Assembly (NCBI GenBank): GCA_003220335.1
Contig: QHSB01000054.1
Location: forward strand, 1 to 39,084
DNA length: 39,084 nucleotides
Direction: 5' to 3'
Origin: Candidatus Rokuibacteriota bacterium
GTDB taxonomy: Bacteria > Methylomirabilota > Methylomirabilia > Rokubacteriales > CSP1-6
The notes beneath the pieces were generated by a model. That model was not told the origin of the DNA. It ran no database searches and worked only from the letters and a program-made list of their open reading frames with translations. Both the position numbers and the translations under genes were made by a program. Shown here in pieces: positions 1-9,328 of this stretch (positions are counted from its first letter, which is position 1; each line of letters starts with the position of its first letter).

Positions 1-117
1 GAGGTCGGTGATCGTCTTTTCCTTGAGTTCGGACAGGTTCATGCCGTTCACGGGGTTCTGCGGTTGGTCCGGCTGGGTCGGGTTCGGTTGACCTCGTTGC
101 TCTCGGCGGGCGCTCAT
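1..117 (-). CDS. rho: Transcription termination factor Rho, N-terminal fragment (truncated by window edge)
   Basis: Reverse complement reads MSARREQRGQPNPTQPDQPQNPVNGMNLSELKEKTITDL; MNLSELKEKTITDL matches the start of the Rho N-terminal domain. Only about 39 codons are visible. Confidence 0.8.
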   Translation of the reverse strand, partial: MSARREQRGQPNPTQPDQPQNPVNGMNLSELKEKTITDL

Positions 118-249
118 CAACGGGCTCCGGGCGCGGCACTCAGGGCCGCATGACGTTAGGGTTCTGCGCTTTTTGCAGGGCTTCTACGGGGTTGGAGCTA
201 CTACGTTGGATGTCATCCTCGCATCGCGAGGGGGCGCTGTCAATATTTT

Positions 250-1326
250 TCACATACGGACCTCGATGATCGCCCGCTGCTTGATCTCCTTCAGCCACGC
301 CTCCAGCCGGGCCTCGTACTTCTGGCGGAACAGGATCTCGCGGATTTGCTGCTTCACCCGGACGAGCCCGTCGCCCTCCAGGGAGTCCTTCGACTCCAGC
401 CGGAAGACGTGGTATCCGAGCGACGACCGGTAGGGCCTGGAGATCTGTCCCGGCTCCAGCCGTAGGATCTCGGTCTCGATGTCCTGGGCGAGCTCGCCAC
501 GCTTGAGGGTGCCGAGATCGCCGCCGTCCTTGGCGCTGGCGTCCTTGGAGTTCTGCTGGGCGACGGCCACGAAGTCGCCGCCGGCCAGGATCTGCTCGCG
601 GAGCATGTCGGCCCTGATCCGCGCGCCCTCCCACGCGGCATCGTTGTCGCCGTCGGGGACGACGAGGATGTGGCGCGCGTGGTAGGACAGACCCGTCTCG
701 AGCTTCTGCCGGTTTTCTTCCACGTACTGCACGATCTCGGTGTCCGTCACCGACACGCGGAGGGCCACCTTGCGCCGGACCACCTTCTGCACGCGGAGGC
801 CCTCCCGCACGCGCTTCTTGATGGACTCCATCGTGATGCCCTGCTCCCGGACCAGCTTCTCGAATTCCTCGAGGGTCTTCGTGTTGTAGATCTTGATCCG
901 CTCGAGCAGCTCCTCGGAGACTTCCTGGTCCTCGACGATGATCTTCTCGCGGTCCGCCTCCTGCAGCTGCAAGCGGTTGTTGATCAGCTTCGGCAGGAAC
1001 TGCTTGGCCAGCTCGTCGTCGCTGAGGCCGGCGCCGCGGCCCTGCCGATTCTCGGCGCGGTAGGCGACGATGGACTCCTGCAGCTCGCTCAGCGTGATCG
1101 CGTCGTTGTTGACGACGGCGACGACGCGGTCGGAGACCCCCTCCTCGTGCTCGGGCGGGCGGACGCGCACGTCGCCGGGCATCGGCATGTCCGGCGAGAG
1201 CGGCTTGCCGGCCACGGGCGCCGGCGGCGGCGGGCCCTTCGGCTTGCCGATGAGCGGCATCCACGAGGGCACGGCGCAGCCGCCCAGGGCCAGCGCGAGG
1301 GCGACCACACGAAACGCGCGCCTCAT
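250..1326 (-). CDS. SurA/PpiC-type peptidyl-prolyl isomerase, predicted lipoprotein
   Basis: ORF start trimmed to MRRAFRVVALALALGGCAVPS (lipobox-like LGGC); SurA_N-like VVAVVNNDAITLSELQ; parvulin-like YHARHILV...DGGDLGTLKRGEL...SLGYHVFRLE. ATGA overlap with the mfd stop. Confidence 0.88.
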   Translation of the reverse strand: MRRAFRVVALALALGGCAVPSWMPLIGKPKGPPPPAPVAGKPLSPDMPMPGDVRVRPPEHEEGVSDRVVAVVNNDAITLSELQESIVAYRAENRQGRGAGLSDDELAKQFLPKLINNRLQLQEADREKIIVEDQEVSEELLERIKIYNTKTLEEFEKLVREQGITMESIKKRVREGLRVQKVVRRKVALRVSVTDTEIVQYVEENRQKLETGLSYHARHILVVPDGDNDAAWEGARIRADMLREQILAGGDFVAVAQQNSKDASAKDGGDLGTLKRGELAQDIETEILRLEPGQISRPYRSSLGYHVFRLESKDSLEGDGLVRVKQQIREILFRQKYEARLEAWLKEIKQRAIIEVRM

Positions 1327-4300
1327 GAGCGGGCCAGCTCGTCGAGCGTGCGGAGGATGGAGTCGCGGACGGCCGGCCACGAGCCCTTCGCGATCGACGC
1401 CTCGATGGTGAACTCGCGCTTCATCTTGAGCCGGCCGCGGCTGTCGTGGATGGCGTGCACGAGCCGCGCGGGATCGAGCCGGGTGGTGGCGGCGAAGGTG
1501 ATCAGCGCGCGGCCCTCGCCGGCCTCGATCTTCTCGACGTGCAGGGCGCGGGCGGCCACGCGGATGCGGACGATGTCGAGCAGGCGCCGCGCGGGCTCCG
1601 GCAGGGCGCCGAAGCGATCGATGAGCTCGGCGCGGATGTCCTCGACCTCGGCGTCGTCGGTGGCGCCGGCCAGGCGCTTGTAGAACGCGAGCCGCTGATT
1701 GACCTCGGGCACATAGTCTTCGGGGACGAAGCCTTCCTCCGCGACGCTGATCACGGGCTCCACGCTCGCGGCGGCCGGCTCGCCGCCCAATTCTCGCACG
1801 GCTTCGGCGAGGAGCTTCGCGTAAAGATCGTACCCCACGGCGGCAATGTGGCCGTGCTGCTGGGCGCCCAGGAGGTTGCCGGCGCCGCGGATCTCGAGGT
1901 CCCGCATGGCCAGCTTGAACCCCGAGCCCAGCTCGGTCAATTCTTGAAGGGCGCGCAGCCGCCGCTGGGCCTGCTCGTCGACACGCCCGTCGGCCGGCAC
2001 CAGCAGATAGGCGAACGCCTGCTGGCGCTCGCGACCCACGCGGCCGCGCAGCTGGTAGAGCTGGGCCAGACCGAAGCGGTCGGCGCGGTTGACGATGATC
2101 GTATTCGACGCCGGGATGTCGAGCCCCGACTCGATGATGGCGGTGGACACCAGAACGTCGGCCTGGCCGTCGATGAAGCGCACCATGGCGCCCTCCAGCT
2201 CGCGCTCGTTCATCTGGCCGTGCGCCATGATCACGCGCGCGTCGGGCACCAGCTCCTGGACGAAGCGCACCATCGACGGCAGCGACTGCACGCGATTGTG
2301 CACGAAGAACACCTGGCCGCCGCGCTGCAGCTCACGCTCGAGCGCTTCCTTGATGACGGCGCGGTTGAAGCGGCGCACGACCGTCTCGATGGGCAGCCGG
2401 TCCACCGGCGGCGTCTCGATCACCGACATGTCGCGCACGCCCGAGAGCGACATATAGAGGGTGCGCGGGATCGGCGTGGCCGTCATGGCCAGCACGTCCA
2501 CCGAGGCGCGCAGCTGCTTGACGCGCTCCTTGTGGGCGACGCCGAAGCGGTGCTCCTCGTCCACGATCAGCAGGCCGAGGTTCTTGAACTCGACGTCCTT
2601 GCCGAGTAGCCGGTGGGTGCCGATGACGACGTCCACCGTGCCGTTCTTCAAGCCCTCGACGATCTTCTTCTGCTCCTTCGGCGAGCGGAACCGCGAGAGC
2701 AGCTCCACCTTGGCCGGGAACGGCGTGAAGCGCTCGGCGAACGTCGACCAGTGCTGCTGGGCCAGCACCGTCGTCGGTACCAGCACGGCCACCTGCGTAC
2801 CGTCGGCGACGGCCTTGAACGCCGCCCGCAGCGCGACTTCGGTCTTGCCGTAGCCGACATCGCCGGCCACCAGCCGGTCCATCGGGCGCGGGCTCTCCAT
2901 GTCGCGCTTGACGTCCTTGATGGCGCGCAGCTGGTCCGGCGTCTCCTCGAACCGGAACGAGGCCTCGAATTCCCGCTGCCACGGCGAGTCGCCCGCGAAG
3001 GTGTGCCCCTGGGCCACCGAGCGCCGCGCGTAGAGCTTCAGCAGCTCCTCGGCCATCTCGCGCAGCGCCGCGCGCACCGACTCCTTCACGCGCTGCCACG
3101 ACGCGCCGCCCAGGCGGTCCAGGCGCGCGGCGCCGGAGTCGGCGCCGAGGTACTTCGAGACGAGGTCGAGACGATCGACGGGGACGTAGAGCTGGTTTCC
3201 GTCCGCGTATTCGAGCAGCAGGAAGTCGGCGTCCTTGTCGCCGATGCGCATCGTGCGCAGCCCGAGATACTGGCCGATGCCGTGGTCCTCGTGCACCACG
3301 AGGTCGTTGACGGCGAGATCGGTGAACGCGGTCAGCGCGGCGCCGCGCTGGTACTTCGGCCGCCGCAGCGTGCGCCGGCGCGCGCCGAAGACCTCGGTCT
3401 CGGCCAGCACGACCAGCCCCACCGCGGGCACCGCAAAGCCGCCCGACAGCTCGCCGACCACGATGGCGATCGAGTCGGGCGACTCGAGCGCATCGACCAC
3501 GCGCGTGTCGAGGTCGTGGTCGTGGAGGATCTCGCGCAGGTGCTCGGCCTGGCCGGGATCGGCGGCCACGAGGCGGACGGTGAAGCCCTCGGCGCGCCAG
3601 CGGTTGGCGTCGTCGACGAGCCGATCGAACTTGCCGGAGTAGGAATCGACGGAGAGCGCCTCGAGGGTGACATCGGCCTCCCCGGCCGCGAGCACTTCGA
3701 GCTCCACACGCGGTCGCCCGGCGATGATCTCCGCCAGCGGGCGGCGGCCCGGCGCGTCCTCGGAGGTCTCGTCGAGCAGCCGCGGCGCGTCGACGATCAC
3801 CGGCGCGCCGGCGGGCAGATACTGGAGGAGGCGCGTGGCGCCGGCGTCGGCCGTCTCCGGCACCGCCACCAGCGGCAGCACGAGCAATTCATCGAGCGAT
3901 CCGGTCGAGCGTTGCGTCGTCGGATCGAAGAGCCGGATCGATTCGATGTCGTCGCCGTCGAACTCGAGCCGCGCGGGGCTCGGGTGCATCGGCGAGAACA
4001 CGTCGACGATGCCGCCGCGCGCGCTCCACTGCCCGACCTCGACGACGGTATCCACGCGCTCGTAGCCGGCCTTCTCCAGGGCCTCCAGCAGCAGCTCGCG
4101 ATCGAGGCTGTCCTTCGTCGCCAGCCGCAGCGTGCCCTCGCGGAACTCGCCGGGCGCCGGCAGCGGCGTGTCCAGCGCCGCCGGCGTCACCACGACCGCG
4201 ATCGGCTCGCCGGCGGTCAGCCGCCGCACGATCATCGCGCGCTCGGCCTCGGCTTCGCGGTGATGGCCGCCCTTCCAGAGCTGCGGCTCGCGCTCCGGGA

Positions 4301-4520
4301 ACTCGAACGCGGGGGCACCGAAGAACTTGAGGTCCTGCGCGAAGCGATGCGCGTCGGCGAGGCTGGCGACGATGACGAGGACGGGCCGCGGATGGATCTG
4401 GAGCAGCTCGGCGACGGCGAGCGCGCGGGCCGATCCGGCCAGCCCGGCCACGCGGAGGCAGACGTCTCCCCCGGCGAACCTCTTTGCCAGGTCCTGGAAC
4501 GCCTGCCAGTTCCTCAACAT
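1323..4520 (-). CDS. mfd: Transcription-repair coupling factor Mfd
   Basis: 1065 aa; UvrB-like N-terminus, CarD-like RNAP-interaction region (DLVVHEDHGIGQYLGL), RecG-like helicase motifs (GDVGYGKTEVALRAAF, DEEHRFGV, TATPIPRTLYMSLSGVRDMSVIETPP), C-terminal TRCF region. Confidence 0.97.
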   Translation of the reverse strand: MLRNWQAFQDLAKRFAGGDVCLRVAGLAGSARALAVAELLQIHPRPVLVIVASLADAHRFAQDLKFFGAPAFEFPEREPQLWKGGHHREAEAERAMIVRRLTAGEPIAVVVTPAALDTPLPAPGEFREGTLRLATKDSLDRELLLEALEKAGYERVDTVVEVGQWSARGGIVDVFSPMHPSPARLEFDGDDIESIRLFDPTTQRSTGSLDELLVLPLVAVPETADAGATRLLQYLPAGAPVIVDAPRLLDETSEDAPGRRPLAEIIAGRPRVELEVLAAGEADVTLEALSVDSYSGKFDRLVDDANRWRAEGFTVRLVAADPGQAEHLREILHDHDLDTRVVDALESPDSIAIVVGELSGGFAVPAVGLVVLAETEVFGARRRTLRRPKYQRGAALTAFTDLAVNDLVVHEDHGIGQYLGLRTMRIGDKDADFLLLEYADGNQLYVPVDRLDLVSKYLGADSGAARLDRLGGASWQRVKESVRAALREMAEELLKLYARRSVAQGHTFAGDSPWQREFEASFRFEETPDQLRAIKDVKRDMESPRPMDRLVAGDVGYGKTEVALRAAFKAVADGTQVAVLVPTTVLAQQHWSTFAERFTPFPAKVELLSRFRSPKEQKKIVEGLKNGTVDVVIGTHRLLGKDVEFKNLGLLIVDEEHRFGVAHKERVKQLRASVDVLAMTATPIPRTLYMSLSGVRDMSVIETPPVDRLPIETVVRRFNRAVIKEALERELQRGGQVFFVHNRVQSLPSMVRFVQELVPDARVIMAHGQMNERELEGAMVRFIDGQADVLVSTAIIESGLDIPASNTIIVNRADRFGLAQLYQLRGRVGRERQQAFAYLLVPADGRVDEQAQRRLRALQELTELGSGFKLAMRDLEIRGAGNLLGAQQHGHIAAVGYDLYAKLLAEAVRELGGEPAAASVEPVISVAEEGFVPEDYVPEVNQRLAFYKRLAGATDDAEVEDIRAELIDRFGALPEPARRLLDIVRIRVAARALHVEKIEAGEGRALITFAATTRLDPARLVHAIHDSRGRLKMKREFTIEASIAKGSWPAVRDSILRTLDELARS

Positions 4521-4593
4521 CTCGACGGCTTACGGTACCACGGGCGGCGAGCGGCCCGGGGGCGTGACGCGGCCCTCCGAGGAAGCCCGGCGC

Positions 4594-5244
4594 TTACCGC
4601 GCCCCCTGCGCGAGATAAAACGACAGCGTCTCCAGCTCGATCGAGAGATCGACGTTCTTCAGGCGCACCTCGCGCGGCACCTTGAGGCGTGCCGGCGCGA
4701 AATTCAGGATCGCGCGGATGCCCGCGGTGACGAGCTTGTCGCTGACGCCCTGGGCGGCCTCGCCGGGTACGGCGACGATGGCGATCTGGATGCCGCGCGA
4801 CTTCACCTCGCGCGCCATGTCGCGGCTGTGGACGACGGGCACGGAGTCCACCTCGCGCGCGACCTTGGCGGGATCGTCGTCGACGATGGCGGCGATGCGA
4901 AAGCCCTGGCGGCCGAAGCCCTTGTAATGGAAGAGGGCGGAGCCGAGATTGCCGAAGCCGACCAGCACGACGGGCCACTGGCGATCGAGCCCGAGAATCC
5001 GCCGCAGCTCGGCCTTGAGGCCGGCGACGTAGTAGCCGATGCCGCGCACGCCGAACTCACCGAAATAGGCGAGGTCCTTGCGCACCTGCGCGGAGTTCAG
5101 ATTGAACCGGTCCGCCATCTCCTGCGAGGAGATGGTCTTGACGCCGTCCTCCTCCAGCTGGAGCAGGCACCGCGTGTAGACGGAGAGACGATGGATCGTC
5201 ATCTCCGGGATCCTCGACGCGCGGTATGCGGGCCGTCGTGGCAT
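4594..5244 (-). CDS. rex: Redox-sensing transcriptional repressor Rex
   Basis: TISSQEMADRFNLNSAQVRKDLAYFGEFGVRGIGYYV winged-helix followed by VVLVGFGNLGSALFHYKGF Rossmann motif. Confidence 0.93.
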   Translation of the reverse strand: MPRRPAYRASRIPEMTIHRLSVYTRCLLQLEEDGVKTISSQEMADRFNLNSAQVRKDLAYFGEFGVRGIGYYVAGLKAELRRILGLDRQWPVVLVGFGNLGSALFHYKGFGRQGFRIAAIVDDDPAKVAREVDSVPVVHSRDMAREVKSRGIQIAIVAVPGEAAQGVSDKLVTAGIRAILNFAPARLKVPREVRLKNVDLSIELETLSFYLAQGAR

Positions 5245-5249
5245 GTCTG

Positions 5250-5285
5250 AAAAAGGCCGGGCGCCGTCGGAACGGACGCCCGGCC
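5250..5285 (-). terminator. Intrinsic terminator downstream of atpE
   Basis: Perfect 9-bp stem GGCCGGGCG (5255-5263) / CGCCCGGCC (5277-5285), followed on the minus strand by TTTTT (AAAAA at 5250-5254 on plus), just after the atpE stop at 5308. Confidence 0.85.
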
Positions 5286-5307
5286 GAATCACCCTACCCG
5301 AGTGGCA

Positions 5308-5622
5308 TCACGCGAAGTTGATGCCTTTCCCGAACAGCAGGATCAAGGCGATGACCAGCGTGTAGATGGCCAGCGACTCGATCAGGGCGAGACCGATGAC
5401 CATGGCCAGCTGGATGCGCGCCGCCGCGCCCGGCTGCCGCGCCATCGCCTCGACGGCCGCGGCCACGGCCCGACCCTGCCCCAGTCCGCACAGTCCGGCA
5501 GCGATCGCCATGCCGATGGCGGCGGCGATGACCGTGAACGGTGCGAGCCACCCGCCGGTGGCAGGGGCATCGGCCGCGAGGGCCAGGCCGGGGAACGCCA
5601 GAACGAACAGAGCTCCCAACAT
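5308..5622 (-). CDS. atpE: F-type ATP synthase subunit c, with an N-terminal signal-like extension
   Basis: Hairpin proteolipid: GLGQGRAVAAAVEAMARQPGAAARIQLAMVIGLALIESLAIYTLVIALILLF; preceded by MLGALFVLAFPGLALAADAPATGG. Confidence 0.93.
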   Translation of the reverse strand: MLGALFVLAFPGLALAADAPATGGWLAPFTVIAAAIGMAIAAGLCGLGQGRAVAAAVEAMARQPGAAARIQLAMVIGLALIESLAIYTLVIALILLFGKGINFA

Positions 5623-5669
5623 CGATGAACGTCGCACGACCGTCCTCCTCTTGTACGTGTGATGCGCGG

Positions 5670-6455
5670 CTAGTGCTGACCCGCGTCGTGATGCTGCGCA
5701 CCCTGACCGTGGTCCGCCTCTTCGATCGCTCCCGCGATGTACAGCATCGTCAGCATGACAAAGATGAACGCCTGGAGGAAGGACACCAGGAGCTTCAAGG
5801 GATAGAGAAAGCCCACCGTGAACGCGATGGTGACGGCCGCGCCGAAGCCGCCGACGAGCGCGCCGGCCACGCTGCCCGACAGCGCCCAGCCGATCAATCC
5901 CTGCAGGCCCATAAGGAAAAAGATGACGGCGAGCAGGATGTGCCCGCCCACCATGTTGCCGAAGAGCCGGAGCGTGAGCGACAGCGGCCGGGCAAGGTGG
6001 CTGATGATCTCGATCGGCATGATGAGCCAGGCGAGCCACCACACCGGCCCCATGAAGTGCTTGATGTAGTTGACGACGCCCTGCTTGCGAACGCCGACCG
6101 CGTGATAGGTGAAGAAAACGATCAGGGCGCAGGCTGCCGTCGTGTTGAGGTTCGTGGTGGGCCCGGCCAGGCCCGGCACCAAGCTCATGAGGTTCGCGGT
6201 GAAGATGAACAGACCGAGGGTCGCGATCAGCGGCAGGTAGGGACGCCCAGCGGGCCCCATGACGTCCTCGATGGTCTGCTGCAACTGCTCGAGCACGATC
6301 TCCATCGCGTTCTGGGCTCCGCGCGGCACCAGCTCCAGCCGGCGCGTCGCCATGAACGCGATCCCGGCCAGGATGATCATCACCAGCCACGTGTAAGTGA
6401 CGTGGTCGGGGATGCCGGGCAGATGGAAGATCGGCGGATGCTCGATGGCCTCCAC
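5670..6455 (-). CDS. atpB: F-type ATP synthase subunit a
   Basis: 261 aa; hydrophobic; FIFTANLMSLVPG, SLTLRLFGNMVGGHILL, conserved essential Arg in the SLTLRLFGN motif. Confidence 0.95.
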   Translation of the reverse strand: MEAIEHPPIFHLPGIPDHVTYTWLVMIILAGIAFMATRRLELVPRGAQNAMEIVLEQLQQTIEDVMGPAGRPYLPLIATLGLFIFTANLMSLVPGLAGPTTNLNTTAACALIVFFTYHAVGVRKQGVVNYIKHFMGPVWWLAWLIMPIEIISHLARPLSLTLRLFGNMVGGHILLAVIFFLMGLQGLIGWALSGSVAGALVGGFGAAVTIAFTVGFLYPLKLLVSFLQAFIFVMLTMLYIAGAIEEADHGQGAQHHDAGQH

Positions 6456-6821
6456 TCAGGCCTCCGCGCGCACGCCGCGCAGACCGTGGGCGACGACGAC
6501 GACCGGCAGCACGCTTAGCCCGCACACCACCGCGAGCGGATGCGCATGGCCGCTGACGAGCACCAGCCCCACCGCCGCCGCCAGCGCGGCAAGCCGCAGC
6601 ACGGCGGCGAGCGTCCACACCGCGCGGACCGTGGAGCCGGCGTCGAGCCCTCCCGTGACCCGCGACGCGAGCCAACGAAAGTTGCCGACGGCGATGACGG
6701 CGCCGGCGGCGGCGCCCAGCGCGCCGTCGAGCCCGCCGAGCCACGCGGCCGGCCCAGCCACGGCCACGCCCAGCACGCACGCGTCGCGCGACACGCGCGA
6801 CGTCAGGTCATTTGGAGTCAT
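6456..6821 (-). CDS. AtpI-like small membrane protein of the ATP synthase operon
   Basis: 121 aa with about 4 hydrophobic segments, directly upstream of atpB in the same orientation; overlaps the preceding gene. Confidence 0.65.
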   Translation of the reverse strand: MTPNDLTSRVSRDACVLGVAVAGPAAWLGGLDGALGAAAGAVIAVGNFRWLASRVTGGLDAGSTVRAVWTLAAVLRLAALAAAVGLVLVSGHAHPLAVVCGLSVLPVVVVAHGLRGVRAEA

Positions 6822-7044
6822 CGATCTCCCGTCCGGCTTTGCTGACCGATCGAAAGAACATCACGAACCCCGCGGCGATCCCGAGGCCGAGCCCGATCAG
6901 CAGGAGCCACGGCTCGGTGCCGAGCCACGTGTCGGCATAGTAGCCGCCGACGAATCCGATCACGGTCGCGAGCACCATCGCGATGCCGATCGAGGACAGC
7001 TCGGCGAGCGCGGTCCAGGGCGATTTCTTCCCGGGCGGCGCCAT
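6808..7044 (-). CDS. AtpZ/AtpI-type FoF1 ATP synthase accessory protein
   Basis: MAPPGKKSPWTALAELSSIGIAMVLATVIGFVGGYYADTWLGTEPWLLLIGLGLGIAAGFVMFFRSV; typical two-TM AtpZ-like protein at the head of the Fo operon. Confidence 0.8.
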   Translation of the reverse strand: MAPPGKKSPWTALAELSSIGIAMVLATVIGFVGGYYADTWLGTEPWLLLIGLGLGIAAGFVMFFRSVSKAGREIDDSK

Positions 7045-7124
7045 GTGACGCGAAACACTAGCACAGGCCCCGGGGCTTGTGAAGAGATCGCACAACCGCG
7101 TCTCGCTCGGGTAGAGTCGCGCCC

Positions 7125-7772
7125 GTGAGCAACCCCGTCCGTCTCGTGATCTTCGATTGCGACGGCGTCCTGGTGGACAGCGAGCGGATCACGGTGCGGA
7201 TCGACGTCGCCGTGCTCGCGCAACTCGGCTGGGCGCTGACGGAGGACGAGGTGCTCGAGCGCTTCCTCGGCCGGACGGACGAATACATGGCGTCGCAGAT
7301 CGAGGCCCACCTCGGCCGGCCGCTTGCCGCGAACTGGGACGAGCCCTTCCAGCGCTTGTATCGGGACGCGTTCGAAGCCGACCTCAAACCGGTGCCCGGG
7401 ATTCTCGAGGCGCTCGACGAGATCGTCATTCCGGCGTGCGTCGCGTCGAGCGGGACCCACGAGAGGATGCGCTACACGCTGGGCCTCACCGGGCTCTACA
7501 GCCGCTTCGCAGGACGCATCTTCGGCGCCGGCGACGTCGTCCGGGGCAAGCCGGCGCCCGATCTCTTCCTCCACGCGGCGGATCGCATGGGCGTGCACCC
7601 CGCACACTGTGCCGTCGTCGAAGACAGCCGCTACGGAATCGAGGCCGCGCGCGCGGCCGGCATGCGTGCCTTCGGTTATGCCGGCGGGTTGACGCCCAGG
7701 CACTGGCTCGAGGGACGCGGAACCGTGGTGTTCCACGACATGCGCGAGCTTCCCCGACTCCTCGGCGCCTAA
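7125..7772 (+). CDS. HAD-superfamily hydrolase, beta-phosphoglucomutase/phosphatase-like
   Basis: VIFDCDGVLVDSE, CVASSGTHERM, GKPAPDLFLHAADRMGV, VVEDSRYGIEAARAAGM: HAD motifs I-IV. GTG start. Confidence 0.92.
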   Translation: MSNPVRLVIFDCDGVLVDSERITVRIDVAVLAQLGWALTEDEVLERFLGRTDEYMASQIEAHLGRPLAANWDEPFQRLYRDAFEADLKPVPGILEALDEIVIPACVASSGTHERMRYTLGLTGLYSRFAGRIFGAGDVVRGKPAPDLFLHAADRMGVHPAHCAVVEDSRYGIEAARAAGMRAFGYAGGLTPRHWLEGRGTVVFHDMRELPRLLGA

Positions 7773-9328
7773 CCGAACATGCCGCCCATGCGCGCGCCGG
7801 CCACCCGGTTGATGGCGAGCACGCTGACGGCGGCCACGACGATCAGGATCACGCCCAGCGCCGCCGCCTCGTTGGCACTGCCTGCGATGTAGAAGGCGAA
7901 GATGCCGACGGGGATCGTCTCCCAGCCGCCGAGCGACAGAAAGAGCACGGCCGAGGCCTCCTGCAGCGACGTCATGAACGAGAACAGCGAGCCGACGAGC
8001 ACGCCGCGCCAGATGAGCGGCAGCGTGATGTCGCCGAACGAGCGGAGCCCGCGCGCGCCCACGCTCGCCGCCGCCTCCTCCATCGAACGGTGCACGAGGA
8101 GCAGCGACGCGTACGAGCCGCGCACGGTGTACGGCAGCCGGCGCACGGCCAGCACGATCGGCAGGATGATCCAGAAGCTGGTAAGCGGCACGCCGAGCCA
8201 CGGCAGCTCGACATGGAACGCGCGGATGTAGGCGATGCCGATGGCGGTGCCGGGCACGGCGAGGATCAGCGTGTTGAGCCCGTCGAGCGTGTCGCGGCCG
8301 GGCAGGCGCGTGCGGGCGAGGACCCAGGCGATCGGCACGCCGATGACGATGCAGAGCAGGACGGCGAGGCCCGCATAGAGGAAGCTGTTCACGATGTACT
8401 TCGGCGTCTCGACGATCACGCGCTCGAGGAACGTCACGGCCGCCGTCGCCCCCAGCGGGCCCAGCCGCCGCCGGGGCACGCGCGAGTAGGACAGCGAGGA
8501 GTAGTCCTTGATCGCGACGTAGCGCCGCGCCGCCACCAGGAAGACGACGGCCAGCGCCACCATGAGCGCGGAGATCACCAGCCCCATGCGGAACAGCCGG
8601 CGGTCGACGAACTGCACGATGTTGAGGTAGGCCTGCGAGGCCAGCAGGTCGTGGACGCCCAGCACCAGCGGCGTCGCGAAGTCCGAAAACGTCCAGATGA
8701 AGACGAGCAGCGCACCCGCCACGTAGCCCGGCGTCGTGAGCGGCAGCGTGATCGTGGAGAGCTTGCGCCAGCCGCGCGCGCCGACGGATTCGGCCGCCTC
8801 CTCCAGCGAGGGATCGATCTTGCTCAGCGCGTCGACCACGTTGAGCGTGATCATCGGGAAGAGGTGCAGCGTCTCCACCAGCAGCACGCCGTGCACGCCG
8901 TAGACGAAGTTGATCGGCTTGGCCAGCCCGAACCAGTCCTCCAGCACCATGTTGACGGTGCCCGCCTTGCCCATGATGAAGGTGAAGCCCAGCACGCCGA
9001 CGAGCGGCGGCGAGATGATCGGGATCAGCGTGAGAAAGCCGAAGAGGCCGCGCCCGGGAAAGTCGTAGCGCACCAGCAGCAGCGCGATCGCGAAGCCGAG
9101 CACGGAGGTGGCCGCGACGGTGCCGGCGCCGAGCAGCAGCGAATTCCAGAGCGATCGCCGGTAGAAGGCGTCGGCCCCGAACGCCGCGAAGTTCTCGAGC
9201 GTCAGGCGTCCCGCCTCGTCGCTGAACGCGTCGTAGAACACGCGCAGCAGCGGGTAGACGAGGAAGACCGCCAGGAACGCCCAGATCAGCGCGATGCCGA
9301 GGGCCGGCAGCGCCCTGTCCCTCTTCAC
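7769..9328 (-). CDS. ABC transporter permease, fused two-module FbpB/ThiP-like
   Basis: About 519 aa from the GTG at 9328 (VKRDRALPALGIALIW); two permease EAA regions (EEAAESVGARGWRKLSTITLPL and EEAAASVGARGLRSFGDITLPL). GTGA overlap with the ATPase gene. Confidence 0.9.
   Translation of the reverse strand: MKRDRALPALGIALIWAFLAVFLVYPLLRVFYDAFSDEAGRLTLENFAAFGADAFYRRSLWNSLLLGAGTVAATSVLGFAIALLLVRYDFPGRGLFGFLTLIPIISPPLVGVLGFTFIMGKAGTVNMVLEDWFGLAKPINFVYGVHGVLLVETLHLFPMITLNVVDALSKIDPSLEEAAESVGARGWRKLSTITLPLTTPGYVAGALLVFIWTFSDFATPLVLGVHDLLASQAYLNIVQFVDRRLFRMGLVISALMVALAVVFLVAARRYVAIKDYSSLSYSRVPRRRLGPLGATAAVTFLERVIVETPKYIVNSFLYAGLAVLLCIVIGVPIAWVLARTRLPGRDTLDGLNTLILAVPGTAIGIAYIRAFHVELPWLGVPLTSFWIILPIVLAVRRLPYTVRGSYASLLLVHRSMEEAAASVGARGLRSFGDITLPLIWRGVLVGSLFSFMTSLQEASAVLFLSLGGWETIPVGIFAFYIAGSANEAAALGVILIVVAAVSVLAINRVAGARMGGMFG

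Noticed and set aside
140-1264. 374-aa minus-strand ORF overlapping the foldase gene
   Set aside because: Arg/Ala/Gly-rich shadow translation of the PpiC-type gene in another frame, no recognisable domain.
2613-4685. 690-aa plus-strand ORF antisense to mfd
   Set aside because: High-GC antisense artefact (His/Arg/Gly-rich, no motifs) opposite a clearly conserved mfd.
5245-5307. Rex operator upstream of rex
   Set aside because: No TTGTGAAnnnnnnTTCACAA-like palindrome seen; the symmetric sequence there is the atpE terminator.
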